A DNA stretch of 64,000 nucleotides from Eucalyptus grandis. Lineage: Eukaryota; Streptophyta; Magnoliopsida; Myrtales; Myrtaceae. Below the pieces are notes generated by a model, which was not told the DNA's origin, ran no database searches, and saw only the letters and a program-made list of their open reading frames with translations. The stretch is taken from NCBI RefSeq assembly GCF_016545825.1, contig NC_052613.1:49768112-49832111 (forward strand), read 5' to 3'. Shown here piece by piece: positions 45,781 through 56,289 of the stretch (position 1 is the first letter of the stretch; the number at the start of each line of letters is the position of its first letter). Both the position numbers and the translations under genes were made by a program.

Positions 45781-46723
45781 GGGTGCGTTTGGGAAGACTT
45801 TTGGGGAAAGCCTTTGGAAAAATGCAAAGGCCTTTGATTTAAAGGGGTTTTCCAAAATGCAAACGTGTTTGGTAAATTGTACTTTGAAAGTTCATTGTGA
45901 AATACCTTTGAGTAAAATAGTGTTTGGAAAGATTACATTTACAAAGGACTTTGGTGATTAATAAAAAAAAAATTATCAAAAAAAATGAAAGAGTTCACCG
46001 GCGGCTTCAAGTAACCCCCGAAGACGATCAGCAAGGGCCGCTTAGGGTCGGGCGACCTCACGGCGACCGGCATGACCAGATTTAGGTCACACTGAGGTCA
46101 CGCGACCTCGTCGCGACCAGATCTGGTCGTCGGAGGTCGCGTGACCTCACGGCAACCAGATCTGGGTTGCACCGGTCACCGTGAGGTCGTGTGACCTCCG
46201 GCAACCCAAATCGGGTCCCGCTGAGGTTGCGCTACCTCGCGGCAACCAGATCGGGTCTCGCTTGAGGTCGTGCGACCTCGCGGCGATCAAATCTAGGTCG
46301 CACCAGTCGCCGTGAGGTTGCACGACCTCTGGCAACCTAGAGTTGGGTTGCGGCGACGCGACTCGAGGGCGGTCGCCGAGACTCGCGAGCGGTCGCCGCG
46401 ACTCGCCGAGGTCACGCAATTGACTAGTGACGGTTGCTACGACCTCACCAACCTCGACCGTGACCTCACCGACCTCTCGAGCTCTCCTCTGATCAACCAT
46501 GCCGCCGGAAAAGGAAGATGAACAATAGCATGTACAGTGACACAACGGCATTCCGAGAATGCTGAAAGCCCAAGGTAGCCTAAGACTTGCCTTGGGCTTT
46601 CAGGCTTGCAAATGCCAGCTTTGCCTCAATGCCCCTTGGAAAATAGGTCCCAAACACCTTCAATTTGGCCTAAAGGCTTTTAGCCCCCCAGAGCCCCTTG
46701 GAAAGCAGTTTCCAAACGCACTC
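45781..46723. mobile_element. Non-autonomous DNA transposon (PIF/Harbinger-like), GC-rich palindrome core
   Basis: TSD ATC at 45778-45780 and 46724-46726. Ends GGGTGCGTTTGGGAA and (reverse complement) GAGTGCGTTTGGAAA. Three-base TSDs and GGG-TG-GTTTGG ends fit PIF/Harbinger or Tourist-like elements. Both arms are rich in CCTTTGG/CCAAAGG. The core (46000-46500) is GC-rich and holds about seven imperfect copies of a palindrome close to GAGGTCGCGCGACCTC. Flanking sequence joins without a gap when the element is removed. No transposase is present. Confidence 0.8.
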
Positions 46724-46726
46724 ATC

Positions 46727-47729
46727 GCTCTCGAGCCAAGTTGGGTGTTAGATCAGTGCTCAACCATGTCAAATCAAGTCGTGATCCTTGATTCGCGCTC
46801 GACATGCTTAACGTCTTGGTTTCGGTAAGTCATTTCATACACTTATGCATGGCATGCCTTCAGGCCCCTAAAGTAAAAGTGAAGATAAGAATCGGATTAT
46901 AATGCTTGATGCATGATCACACGATGGACTAATTTCTAACCGTCAATTGATGAATTTCGCGATGTTGCCCGACGTACTCATTGTCGGAGGATCGCTGTCA
47001 CCCTTAGATTAAGGGACATTGCCCGATAAAGTTTGGATGCCCAATGGATGCATAGTCAGACGATCGCCATCACCCTTGGATTATGGGACATTGCCTGATG
47101 GATTTCGGATGCTCAATGGATTCTGGAAAAGTCAATAGATTTCGGTTGTTAATGAATGAACATTGTTCATGAGTTCATCACATTATGAAAGGGATTTTGG
47201 TTATGCTTGCATATTATTAAGGCATGAGTTCCTTATACTTTGGAATGGATCTTGTTTATGCTTGTATAATCTTGAGTGGGGCGTGAGTTCTTCATGTTGT
47301 GGCTGAATATTGGTTTATGCTTAAATAATGTTGATTGATGATTTCTCATGTTTCATCTAAGATAAAACTTTTGTTTTGCTATTGATCTATCATTGACTAA
47401 TATTTTAGATGAGTCATATGCTTGTTGATAGGCGAGACATCCTCCTACTCGGAAATTAGTGGGTTTTACTTGTCAAGTATAACTAACCCCGTTATTTTTC
47501 AGAATTGTTGGCATTGAGGTCTCCCACTAGTGCCGGAGTTGCACTTTTGCTAGAGGAGCTAAGGCTTACCTGGTCTTTGGAGCGTAGAAAATGTAGTTGT
47601 TGTAAATAGAACGGTTTGTGACAAAGGGGCTGTAAATATATTGATGTAATTATATATCTGCAAGTGGTTGTTTTCCTAGCTGTTTATTGTTGTTCGGGTG
47701 TTATTTGTAATGCTTTCGTGGCGAAGTCC
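46727..47729. other. Non-coding region between two DNA transposons
   Basis: Contains an imperfect direct repeat of about 90 bp around 46960-47110 (ATCGC.TCACCCTTAGATTA.GGGACATTGCC). No gene is recognised. Confidence 0.45.
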
Positions 47730-49067
47730 AACACAAGTGCCATAACTTGGCACGGGGGACACTTAAGTGCCATAACTTCAAAACGGTACACTTAAGTGCC
47801 ACTTTTTTTTCTAGTGGGACACTTAAGTGCCACCTCCGGCGACCATTGCCGGAAATCCTACGTGGCAATATTTTATTATTATTTTTTGCTTACGTGGCTC
47901 GCCGAAGCTCCAAATCAGCATAAAAATTAAAAAAATTAAAAAGAAAATTTTAATTTTAAAAAAAAATTAAAATTAAAAAAAGAAAATTTTAAAAATTTTA
48001 ATTATAAAAATTTAAAATTTAAAAAAAATTAAAAAGGGGGGGTCGAGCGGGGGGAGGGCTGAGCCCTCGCCGGCGCCACCTCCCCGCCGTCGCCGGGAAG
48101 GGCCGGCGATGGAGGGGCGAGGGTCGGCCGGGGTCGCCGGCCCCCGCCGACCGGCGGCGCCCGCGAGCCCTCACCCCAGATCTGGGTGAGGGTCGCGCCC
48201 AGCGACCCCGGCCGACCCTCCCCACTCCGTCACCGGCCCTTCTCGGCGGCGGGGGAGGCGCGAGGGCCCGCGACCCCTTGCCGGATTTGGGCGGGTCGCG
48301 GCCCGCGCCCGATCTAGGGCGAGGGTCGCGGCCCTCGCCATCCGGCGAGGGCTCGCGGGCCTCGCCGCCTCCCCGCCGCCGGAAGGGTCGGCGACGGAGT
48401 GGGGAGGGTCGGCCGGGGTCGCGGGCCCCGGCCGGGGCCGGCGAGGCCGGCCCGGCCGACCGGCGGCGGGCTGCGAGCCTCGCCGGATCGCGGCGAGGGC
48501 CACGCCGGCCGACCGGCGGCAAGGGCCCCGCGAGCCTCGCCCGGATCTGGGGCGAGGGTCGTGGCCCTCGCCGCGATCCGGCGGGCTCGCGGCCCTCGCC
48601 GTCGGTCGGCGAGGGGCGGCGACCCTAGCCGACTCTCCCCCTCTGTCGCCAGCCCTTCCGGCGACGGCGGGAGGCGGCGGCGGGCTCACCCTCGGCCGCC
48701 CATTCGAGCTCCCCTTTTTTTAAAAATTTTCTTAATTTTTAAAACTTTTAAATTTTTCTTAATTTTTAAATTTTTCTTAATTTTTTTAAATTTTTGAATA
48801 CTTTATAATTTAATTAATTTTTATATTATTATTTACACGTAGACATGAAACGGCGTCATTTTTGCGTTTTCTCCGCCACGTCGGTGCAAAACAACGCCGT
48901 TTTGAACTAAACTCGCCGGAAAATTGTCACGTCAGCCATTTGGCCGGATTTTCGCGGAGTGGCACTTAAGTGTCCCATTTTACTCCGATGATGGCACTTA
49001 AGTGTACCATTTTAAAGTTATGGCACTTAAGTGTCCCTCCGTGCCAAGTTATGGCACTCCAGGTGTT
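47730..49067. mobile_element. Long foldback DNA element with GC-rich core
   Basis: Inverted ends AACAC...AGTGCCATAACTTGGCAC are followed by repeats of ACACTTAAGTGCCA in opposite orientation at each side, about 100 bp of terminal inverted repeat. Inside lie AT-rich arms (47920-48035 and 48715-48810), then a core of about 680 bp that is nearly all G and C. The core itself folds back: CCTCCCCGCCGTCGCCGG near 48080 pairs with the complement near 48660. Frames open through the core on both strands arise from lack of AT-rich stop codons and are not genes. No TSD could be fixed. Confidence 0.75.
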
Positions 49068-49187
49068 CTCACCTCTGCTTTCGCATGTGCTTAATGAAAA
49101 TATAAAAAGAACAAGACGGCCATGTGCTTGGGATGTCACGAAAATAACCACCGCTACTCGTGACCTTGTGGATGGAGTCGAGGTTGT

Positions 49188-49384
49188 TACAAGAACAAAC
49201 CCATGTTTGTCAACATCTCAAAGATGTCTCTCCCCTCAACATAGCTGCTCCCAAATGCTGTCCTCGAAATCACATCGGATGTCGTTAACTTGAATTCTTC
49301 TTACACATCAATCTCTTTGCCATCTTGTTGCTTCCATTTCTCAAGCATCATATGAACACTCTCCACCATTACCGTAACCATGTT
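49188..49384 (-). pseudogene. P450 (CYP749A type) exon 3 relic
   Basis: Only exon 3 of the P450 family is present. It starts at an AG (minus-strand GTAG at 49388-49385) and reads VMVESVHMMLEKWKQQDGKE, a TAA stop in place of the expected aromatic residue, then SDVISRTAFGSSYVEGRDIF. It ends before the exon's normal 3' border. No other exon lies nearby, so it is a fragment left by duplication and deletion. Confidence 0.88.
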
Positions 49385-49479
49385 CTACACTTCGATTAGT
49401 TTCGTAAATGAAACATGATGATAGCGATTGCCTCTAAATTAATAAGCTCTCCTACGTAACGCAGTGCACCAACTTTACT

Positions 49480-50880
49480 TAATAGAGTGGTCCGAACTGC
49501 CAAGTCAACGTGGTCTTAGATCACTCGGGAAGCGACACGTGGAGCCATGTAAAAGTGTGGGGCCAGCTCGCGCGAACGAATTTCTGCACGAAATGTGATT
49601 TTCTCTCTCTTAATAGCTAGACAGTAGCCCTGCCCTCTCTCTGCTCTCTCCCTCTCTCTTCTGCTCTGCACCCATTTAATTCTCTCTCATATTCTCTCTC
49701 CTCTTCGTTCTCTCCTCCAAAGGAAGGAGAAATGCAAATCCTCTAGCAAATTTTGAATCTTTGTCAGATTTTGCTACTCCGGGTTACTTGGTATTTGTCA
49801 AGGCTACGCATGACAATGCTTTTGTTCCGGGAAGAGTTTTTTCAGAAATGGTTCTTTTCTATTTCGCTCCAGGGGAATAATTTTTGAGTAAAAGAACCCG
49901 TTTGGTAACGACACAAAATTTCTACTCTTGGAATAGAAAAAGAATAGAAATGCGTTTGGTAACGTAATAATTTCTTTTTGTATTTATTCATTTTTTATTC
50001 TTGCCGAGCCGTCGCCACCGCCCGCCCGCCGGTCGCGGCCGGAGTGATCGGCGGGCGGCGCCGGAGATGGTGGCGGCCGGCCGGTGACCGGCGACCGACG
50101 GCGGCGGCGGCGGCGACCGGGCGGCGGGAAGGTCGGTCAACCTCCTCGGCCGGCGCGGCGGTCGGTCCGCCTCCGGCGATCGGTGGCGGCGACGGCCGGT
50201 CGGCCTCCCGGCGGCCGGTGGCGGCAGGGCGGCGGCCGGCGGCGGCACGTCGTCGGCCTCCGGCGGCCGGCGGTCGGCGGCGGCGGCGTCGGCGGCGGTC
50301 GACGGCGGCGGCGGCGGCGATCGGCCCGGCAAGCGGCCGCGGGGAGCGACGACGGGTAGTGGTCAACGGCGGTCAATGGCGGTTAGCAAGAGAAGAATAA
50401 AAGAAAAAAATATTCACTTATTTCTTAAACTTATTCCAGGAACAAGAAGCAACTTTTTTACTTCTCATTTCTATTCCAAACCATTCCTCAAATGGCTAAC
50501 TTTTTGTTAGAACAAAAACTAACTCTTAGTTATCAAACGGTTTATTCTTTTTTTTTTGTTACGGGGAAGAAAGAATAGAAATAGTTGGGCTGGGGATGGT
50601 TACCATGCGCAGCCCAAGTGGCCATTGCCTGCTGTCACCGACGAAGCACATTAAGGCTGCCCCCTGTGCAGCGGCGTGGGACGGTGAAGCTGAACGGGGC
50701 GGCATTACCGAAAGGAAGTGAGGTAGAGGCCGAGGGGCGTGCAACCGCCCTCGACAAGAGCTTTGGGTTCTCGAAGTTTTTCAGGAGCATGTACGGCTTG
50801 GGAAAGAGGTTGGGACTTGGGAGAGTGCATCTTCATTATACTTTCTATTCAAGATCCATGATGGCTCGATTTTGATAAAA
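49480..50880 (+). pseudogene. Unknown gene start (copy 1 of an inverted pair), split by a transposon
   Basis: 49480-49801 is promoter-like and 5'-UTR-like (CT-rich, GTGGTCC, GACACGTGG). The coding-like part resumes at 50615 after the transposon 49802-50614. Together it parallels the minus-strand block 51686-52330. The joined region would encode a Cys/Arg-rich start (CCHRRSTLRLPPVQRR), then TVKLNGAALPKGSEVEAEG and KSFGFSKFF. This looks like a plastid transit peptide and the start of a mature protein, but I do not recognise the family. The DNA insertion makes this copy inactive. Confidence 0.5.
49802..50614. mobile_element. Non-autonomous DNA transposon, CGG-rich core, TSD CAA
   Basis: TSD CAA at 49799-49801 and 50615-50617. 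Ends GGCTACGCATGACAA and (reverse complement) GGCTGCGCATGGTAACC. Arms carry CGTTTGGTAACG on the left and, inverted, CGTTTGATAAC on the right. The core 49998-50390 is very GC-rich with many CGG units. The uninterrupted copy at 51686-51985 shows the empty site, which supports these borders. It encodes no transposase. Three-base TSD and GGC ends suggest a PIF/Harbinger relative, but CACTA elements also make 3-bp TSDs. Confidence 0.85.
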
Positions 50881-51685
50881 CCGTCTTGGATGTCACGCCA
50901 ACGATGGCATTTTTTTTTAACTTCACTGCAGAGATCCGAAGCATGCGATTAGCCCTTCATGTTTCCATCCGCGGAGAAGATGCGGAGATGCGAAGAGGGG
51001 CGCTGCGGGGGCGTCGGGGAGAGCGAGGTACGTGGAAGATCAGCTGAGACTGGTGGGATGTGTGTATGAGTGCGGGGATGACGGCGACGGCGACGACAAC
51101 AATGGGAATGTCGGATTTCTAGAGAGTCGTCGAAGTCCTCTCCTCGCTTGAGTTTATCTTCTTTTTTTTGGTATAAAATCTCGCTTGAGTTTGACTGGTA
51201 GATGGGATTCGATCTGTTTGACTGGTGGATGGGATTCGATCTGGTGGGATTTTCTTTCTTTCTTTTCTTTTTAGTTATTTCGATTTTGTTTCGTTCGGCC
51301 ATGAATTTACTTATGTACATGACGAAATGCCGATTAACAGTGGGTAATCACCAAAAAAAAAAAAAAAAAAGCGAGATTGCCTTTCGATCAAGCGGCTCTT
51401 TCTTTGTTCTATTTCGCTTTTCTCTTTTCATTGATTGGATGTAAAATGCAATTTCGACCATTCTAGAGCTTTTGACTTCGAATCTTTTGTTCTCTCTTGC
51501 TGTCTTCAAAGTCCAACGTCGTCCATAAACAGAAATAACAGACGCTCGCAGAATTCTTGCTCTATGTGGTCACCGTGCATTGCTCAGTTTGGAAACTTCC
51601 ACAGTTCACTCGCCCCCGAGGGAGCTAAGACGCAATGCAAACATGACAAATTTGTTCTTAACCGATAGGAACTAGGAGATGATAC
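50881..51685. other. Spacer between the inverted gene-start copies
   Basis: About 800 bp with no recognised gene. It includes a short tandem pair at 51189-51243 (GATGGGATTCGATCTG twice) and a poly-A run at 51353-51370. Confidence 0.45.
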
Positions 51686-52131
51686 TTAAAAATTGAGGGC
51701 GACCATTGAACGCTCGAAAGGGATCCTAATGTGATTCAACACCCCACTTAAATTGGAACCGAACTCGTACTTGCTCTCCAAGAAGTTCGAGAACCCGAAG
51801 CTCTTGGGGAGGGCTGTCACCGGCCCCTTGGCCTCTGCCTCATTCTTTTTGGGTATCGCCGCCGCGTTCAGCTTCACTGTCCTGCGCCGCTGCACGAGGG
51901 GCTTCCTTAATGTGCTTCGTCGGTGACAGCAGGCCAACGGCCGCTTGACGAACGCCAAGAAACATGGGGTAGCAAAATCTAGCAAAGATTCAAAATTCGA
52001 AAGCGTTCGCCGCAGAGGAAAGAGGGTTTGGTTTTCCTCTTCATTCTCCAGAGAAGGAAAGAACTATGAAGAGGAGAGAAAATTTAAGAGAAGGAAATAA
52101 ATGCGTGTAGAGCTGGAGAGAGAGTATGCGG

Positions 52132-52163
<32 letters not shown>

Positions 52164-52330
52164 CAGCGAGAGGGCTAGCGTGTGCAGGGCCTGTAGGCCA
52201 GGTGAAAAAGAAAGAAAATTATTTTTGTGCAAAAATTCGAAGGCCCCACACCTCCACGTGTTGCTTCCTGAGTGGTCTGAGACCATGCTAACCTAGCACT
52301 CCCGGGACCACCTAATATTGTCTCCTAGTG
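51686..52330 (-). pseudogene. Unknown gene start (copy 2 of an inverted pair), uninterrupted
   Basis: The minus strand reads, from 52330, a promoter-like module (GAGACAATATTAGGTGGTCC, then CAACACGTGGAGGTGTGGGG), a CT-rich leader with a (GA)n run, then an open frame of about 99 codons from 51985. Its residues include ACCHRRSTLRKPLVQRRRTV, KLNAAAIPKKNEAEAKG and LPKSFGFSNFLESKYEFGSN. The Arg/Ser-rich, acid-poor start resembles a plastid transit peptide. The frame ends at 51686 without a known domain; it could be a first exon whose gene has been lost, or part of a small unknown gene. Confidence 0.45.
52135..52163. repeat. (GA)n microsatellite
   Basis: About 14 GA units, within the putative 5' leader of the minus-strand gene start that ends at 51686. 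Confidence 0.95.
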
Positions 52331-52359
52331 GTTGCTGGGGAAAATCAATTGTATATGTA

Positions 52360-53286
52360 TATTTTTTGATTTACTCTTATTTCTTCTATATAAGTCTATA
52401 AATAGGCTGTTTATGTACTCTTTTTAATATATCGAAACTTACAAAAAAATTCATAATTCTCTTTTCTATTTTGTATTAAACTTCGCAATCTAAGTGCACT
52501 TCGCACCCGGTGTCCCAAGGAATTTCTCTATTCTATGTTTTTTTTTCTTCCTGCTTTGCACTTATGCATCCAAGCAAATAAATCCATCCCCACTACTCGA
52601 CATTGTTCGGCCAAGTGCATCATTCTCATCTGAGTAAGCGCCACAGTGGTTGCGTTACAATGTCTTTGACATGTGGCTAAGTTGAGCTTTTTTCTTCTGT
52701 GTTGAGGTATTTTTCAATGCTGCAAAGATGCGTTATCTACTTACTATAACCACGTCAGCCATTTTGGCTGCGTTTAAGTTACTATCCCGATGACAAAGTT
52801 AATTGCAAAGGACTCATGCTACTTGGCTTCAATTTTTCTGATTTTCAATTTCACTTCTTGTTTCGAGAAGTCGACTACACCACCAAATTCGCTGCTGTTT
52901 GACAATCAACATATTAAAATCTTCTTGTCAGCAAAAGTTGCAGCCATCACATGCCCCACCACACGCTGCCTCGCTTGGATCTAGCTAATTTTAATTGAAG
53001 ATTTTGTGTCATTGTTCAGATTATTTTTCAAACTCAAGTTGATTTGTTTCAACTTAACGTGCATTTAAGGGGGGATGTTAACAATATTGGGATATTAAAT
53101 ATCTTTTAAAGATATTAAGATATTTTCTCTAATATTCTATATCTATTTTGATTATGCATATATAATTTGATTTCCTTTGATTTTCTCTATGTAAGGCTAT
53201 AAATAGACTCTTTATGTACTCTTTTCAATATATCGAAATATATAGAAAATTCCTAATTCTCTTTTCTACTTATATTTAACTCAACA
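52360..53286 (+). mobile_element. TRIM-like non-autonomous LTR element, copy B
   Basis: Right LTR 53076-53286 (TGTTAACAATATTGGG to ACTCAACA), polypurine tract AAGGGGGGA just before it, and a left LTR remnant at about 52360-52490 with CTATAAATAG. The interior is co-linear with copy A at 41230-42173. The match continues past the LTR to about 53480, so A and B share flanking DNA. Confidence 0.6.
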
Positions 53287-53480
53287 TATTGTTCATTTTA
53301 TAGATTAGAGTCATAAGAGTTTTCTGATTTGGTTTAGGATAATCACTTTCATTCCATCAAATAGAGAATAATCTCTCTCTCTTTTTTTTAAATCAACCCG
53401 TAGAATGATATTCTTTTTCTTAATAAAAAAAATGGAATAAATTGCTTTCGGAACGACATAACAAATCCACATAATATATG

Positions 53481-54989
53481 GAAAAATGGTTATGATTTTT
53501 GTATTAGAGATGCTGAATAGAAATGATCAATCGTTTTGAAGATTGCCTTCTAGACGATTTATTGCTTTTATTATATAATGTTCATGCAGATATCCAAATC
53601 TATAGAGAGCATTTATTTTTTTAGAATTGTGGGTCAAAAAGATTAAGCCACATGATAGATATACACAAAATTTATTGAGATGCACCACAAAAGTCTGGAT
53701 CACTTCAAGGGATCACCAAGAAGGAGCCAAGTCCAAATCCATTAACACATCTAGTTAGACCCAGGTTCATTCAAAAGTCTAAACCAACGAGTTATATTTC
53801 AATTAGGATATATTAACAGCTCCTCAATTCAGCACATCCCCTATGTAAGAATTCTTTTGCCTAACATCCTCACATATGCATCTCAATAGATCCTCACCTC
53901 ACATTTTGGCCTCCTGTGTTAGGCTCCCTCCCTTTATTCCTAGCATCCTTCTTCGCCATTGTCATAACTCGAACTTCAGATTCTACCTCAATCATCTTGA
54001 CTTAGACAAGTTCAAAGGGAAGTTAGGGAACACCATCCACCAACTCGATTAGGAAGTCACATATAAGATTTCTTCATTGAGATATTCATCAAGTATTAAT
54101 AAATATAGGGAGGGGGCCACCAATCAATTATCGACTCTAATACCATTTGTTAGATTAAACCAATAGAAAGCCAACAACTGCACATGAGGAGATTTTAGCT
54201 GCATAACTTTTATTAAGGTTCGAAAACTTTGACCCAAATTCAACCTTCCTCAAAAGCCCCTTTGAATGGTGCGATGTGATGATTTCCTCTGAGAGCATTA
54301 CAACAATAACATTTTTGTCCTTTAGATCGTCAACCATCTTTCGATTTGGCCAATTCAAAGTGACACGAACGGAGGGTCATCGGATCAAGGTGATATCAAG
54401 TGTTTCACTGAGCAAAAAGATAAGATATAACAAATCCCCACCCCCAAATTAATACTTTATTTTATTCAATCCTATTATAGTACTTGTCTTGGTGACTGCC
54501 CATAGCCTAATATTTTAATTGTGGCAACAAAAATGTCATCTCTTCTTAATAGATTGGGGTACATTAATATATGGGCCCCTTTTTTCCACCCCTATATTGA
54601 CTGTATCCACACCCCAATGTAGTAAAATGACAAAAATACTTAAACAGAAATAGAAAAATATCTACTACTTCGCCCATGTTCAACAACTCTTTTCTTGGCA
54701 GCGTTTATAAAAGAAGAAAATATCTACTAGTTTTGCCTCTAGCATTTGCTTCCTGCCATTTCTTCTTTTCCAGATAGAGTTTATACTAATGAGGACCAGA
54801 GGGCATCCATAGTTTTACAACAAACTTGAACCATTTCAAGGAAATCTATTTGCAAGTGTTGATCGATTCTTACCTAATCTCTTTTGTTCATCTTAAATCC
54901 AAGAAGAAAATTTACAGTCCCCATCAAAAACTATTTAGATAAATAGTAGGTCTACTTTGCACACAAGCTAATTCCATTCATCACAATCC
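53481..54989. other. Non-coding region with a possible LTR/primer-site junction
   Basis: At 54134-54160 the minus strand reads TTTAATCTAACAAATGGTATTAGAG, which looks like the end of an LTR followed by an initiator-Met primer-binding site. No partner LTR and no gag or pol was found. A minus-strand frame of 67 codons at 54155-54358 has no recognisable domain. Confidence 0.35.
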
Positions 54990-55189
54990 CAATTATTTTT
55001 ACTTGTTTCTCTTATTTTGATCCTATGTTCCCCGTGGACCAAGCACAAGAAGGAGTTCAAGTTCCACACTGTGGCAGCTAACAGGACTGCCGGTAAGTGG
55101 CCTACATCTGGATCAAGGTTGTTGTGGTGTTGTCGGTGATCAAGCTCTGTGAAACCTAGCTCAACAACTGCGCTTCCTAGGTCCATGGC

Positions 55190-55580
55190 ATGGTGGATAT
55201 TGGGATCTTGCGTAAGTTCTTCGCCACAAGGTCTAATTGGTTCGGCATTCTCTAGGTGGGGATCTTGTTGTCCATCTTCGTCAACATAGACCGTCTCCTA
55301 CATGGACTTCACTAACATCGTCATGTTGGTGAACTTCTTGTACAACCTTGGGATGCTGCTCAAGTTCGCAACATTTGTGTGGCTGCGAAGGAAGCTACCG
55401 ATGGTGGAGCAGCCTATCGGGTCCGATTGAGCGTGCCTGGCTGCTGGTCACGTGCTTGATATTGTCCGCATCGGTGGTCAGCGATCGTGACCAAGGTTGC
55501 GCACGTGGTGAGTGGACTAATGACACTGGGTAGCATTGGGTGGTTCTTCTTAATGAAGCTCTGAAAGTCTAGGAAGATTT
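55190..55580 (+). pseudogene. Polyamine/amino-acid permease (APC family) C-terminal remnant
   Basis: Plant polyamine uptake transporters are multi-pass membrane proteins of the APC superfamily. Allowing frame changes, the segment gives GILRKFFATRSNWFGIL, a stop, then [45 protein letters not shown] and GSIGWFFLMKL. This order (cytosolic loop with R-S-x-W-G, then two membrane helices, LR-K-P, PYR-P-G) is the family's C-terminal half. A stop after GIL, a 1-nt loss after QP and a stop after SRA make it inactive. Similar-looking but unreadable sequence extends upstream to about 55030. Confidence 0.7.
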
Positions 55581-55634
55581 TCAAGTTTAGCTTCAACAAT
55601 GTTGAAGTTGCCGAAGACTAAACACAGTCCAAGG

Positions 55635-55682
55635 TTCTTCTTCTTCTTCTTCTTCTTCTTCTTCTTCTTCTTCTTCTTCTTT
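55635..55682. repeat. (CTT)n microsatellite
   Basis: About 16 TTC units just after the permease relic. Confidence 0.95.
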
Positions 55683-56289
55683 GGGATCGGGAAACACACT
55701 CCAATTAGGGCGTGCAATTTTGTGATTAGTGTCGCATTTTGATGAACGTGGTCATTTCATCTTTTTTATCTAATTTGTCCATCTCAACTTGAATATCTCT
55801 TACTTGACCAAAACAAAGGAAGAACAACAGTAGTATTAATGTGCGGTTTTTGTTGTGTCGTTTTATTTCATTAGGGTTTCAATGGAGCCAATAGAAGAGG
55901 CGTAGCCCTAACATACTATGAAAAAGAAAAAATGAATAAAATAATCAACCGATCAATTTCTTGTCGCGCACCTGCTTCCATTTTTCTTGTCCTCGTCTCT
56001 GACATTTTCACAGGTCGGGATGGAGCCCAACAAATTCTATATACTAGCAAATATATGTTGGCACTCATCTCTGTGCATATATAGCGTACTACACGGTAAA
56101 TGAAGGATGCACCAAACCCCAATATTTTTATGCTGATTAAGAACGATGATATGCTGATCATCGGCATCCCCCTGGCCCCTTTTACTGTTTGACAAATCCT
56201 AGAAGCACAACACTGGACATTGAAGTATGAAGGCATCAATGGACAACATTTTACAGACTTAGACATTATTCATATGCTGGTGAACCAAG
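55683..56289. other. Sequence downstream of the intact P450 gene
   Basis: It should contain the 3' UTR of the P450 gene ending at 56290. No gene is recognised. Confidence 0.4.

Noticed and set aside
46147..46551. 134-codon minus-strand frame
   Set aside because: It runs through the palindrome array of the 45781 transposon and reflects repeat structure, not a protein family.
48019..48797. Long open frames on both strands, rich in Pro, Arg, Gly and Ala
   Set aside because: They lie in the GC-rich core of a foldback transposon. GC-rich DNA lacks stop codons by chance; frames are open on both strands at once and show no domain.
49978..50400. Several Arg/Ala/Gly-rich frames, up to 140 codons, on both strands
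   Set aside because: CGG-rich core of the 49802-50614 transposon; five overlapping frames are open, which is not expected of a real gene.
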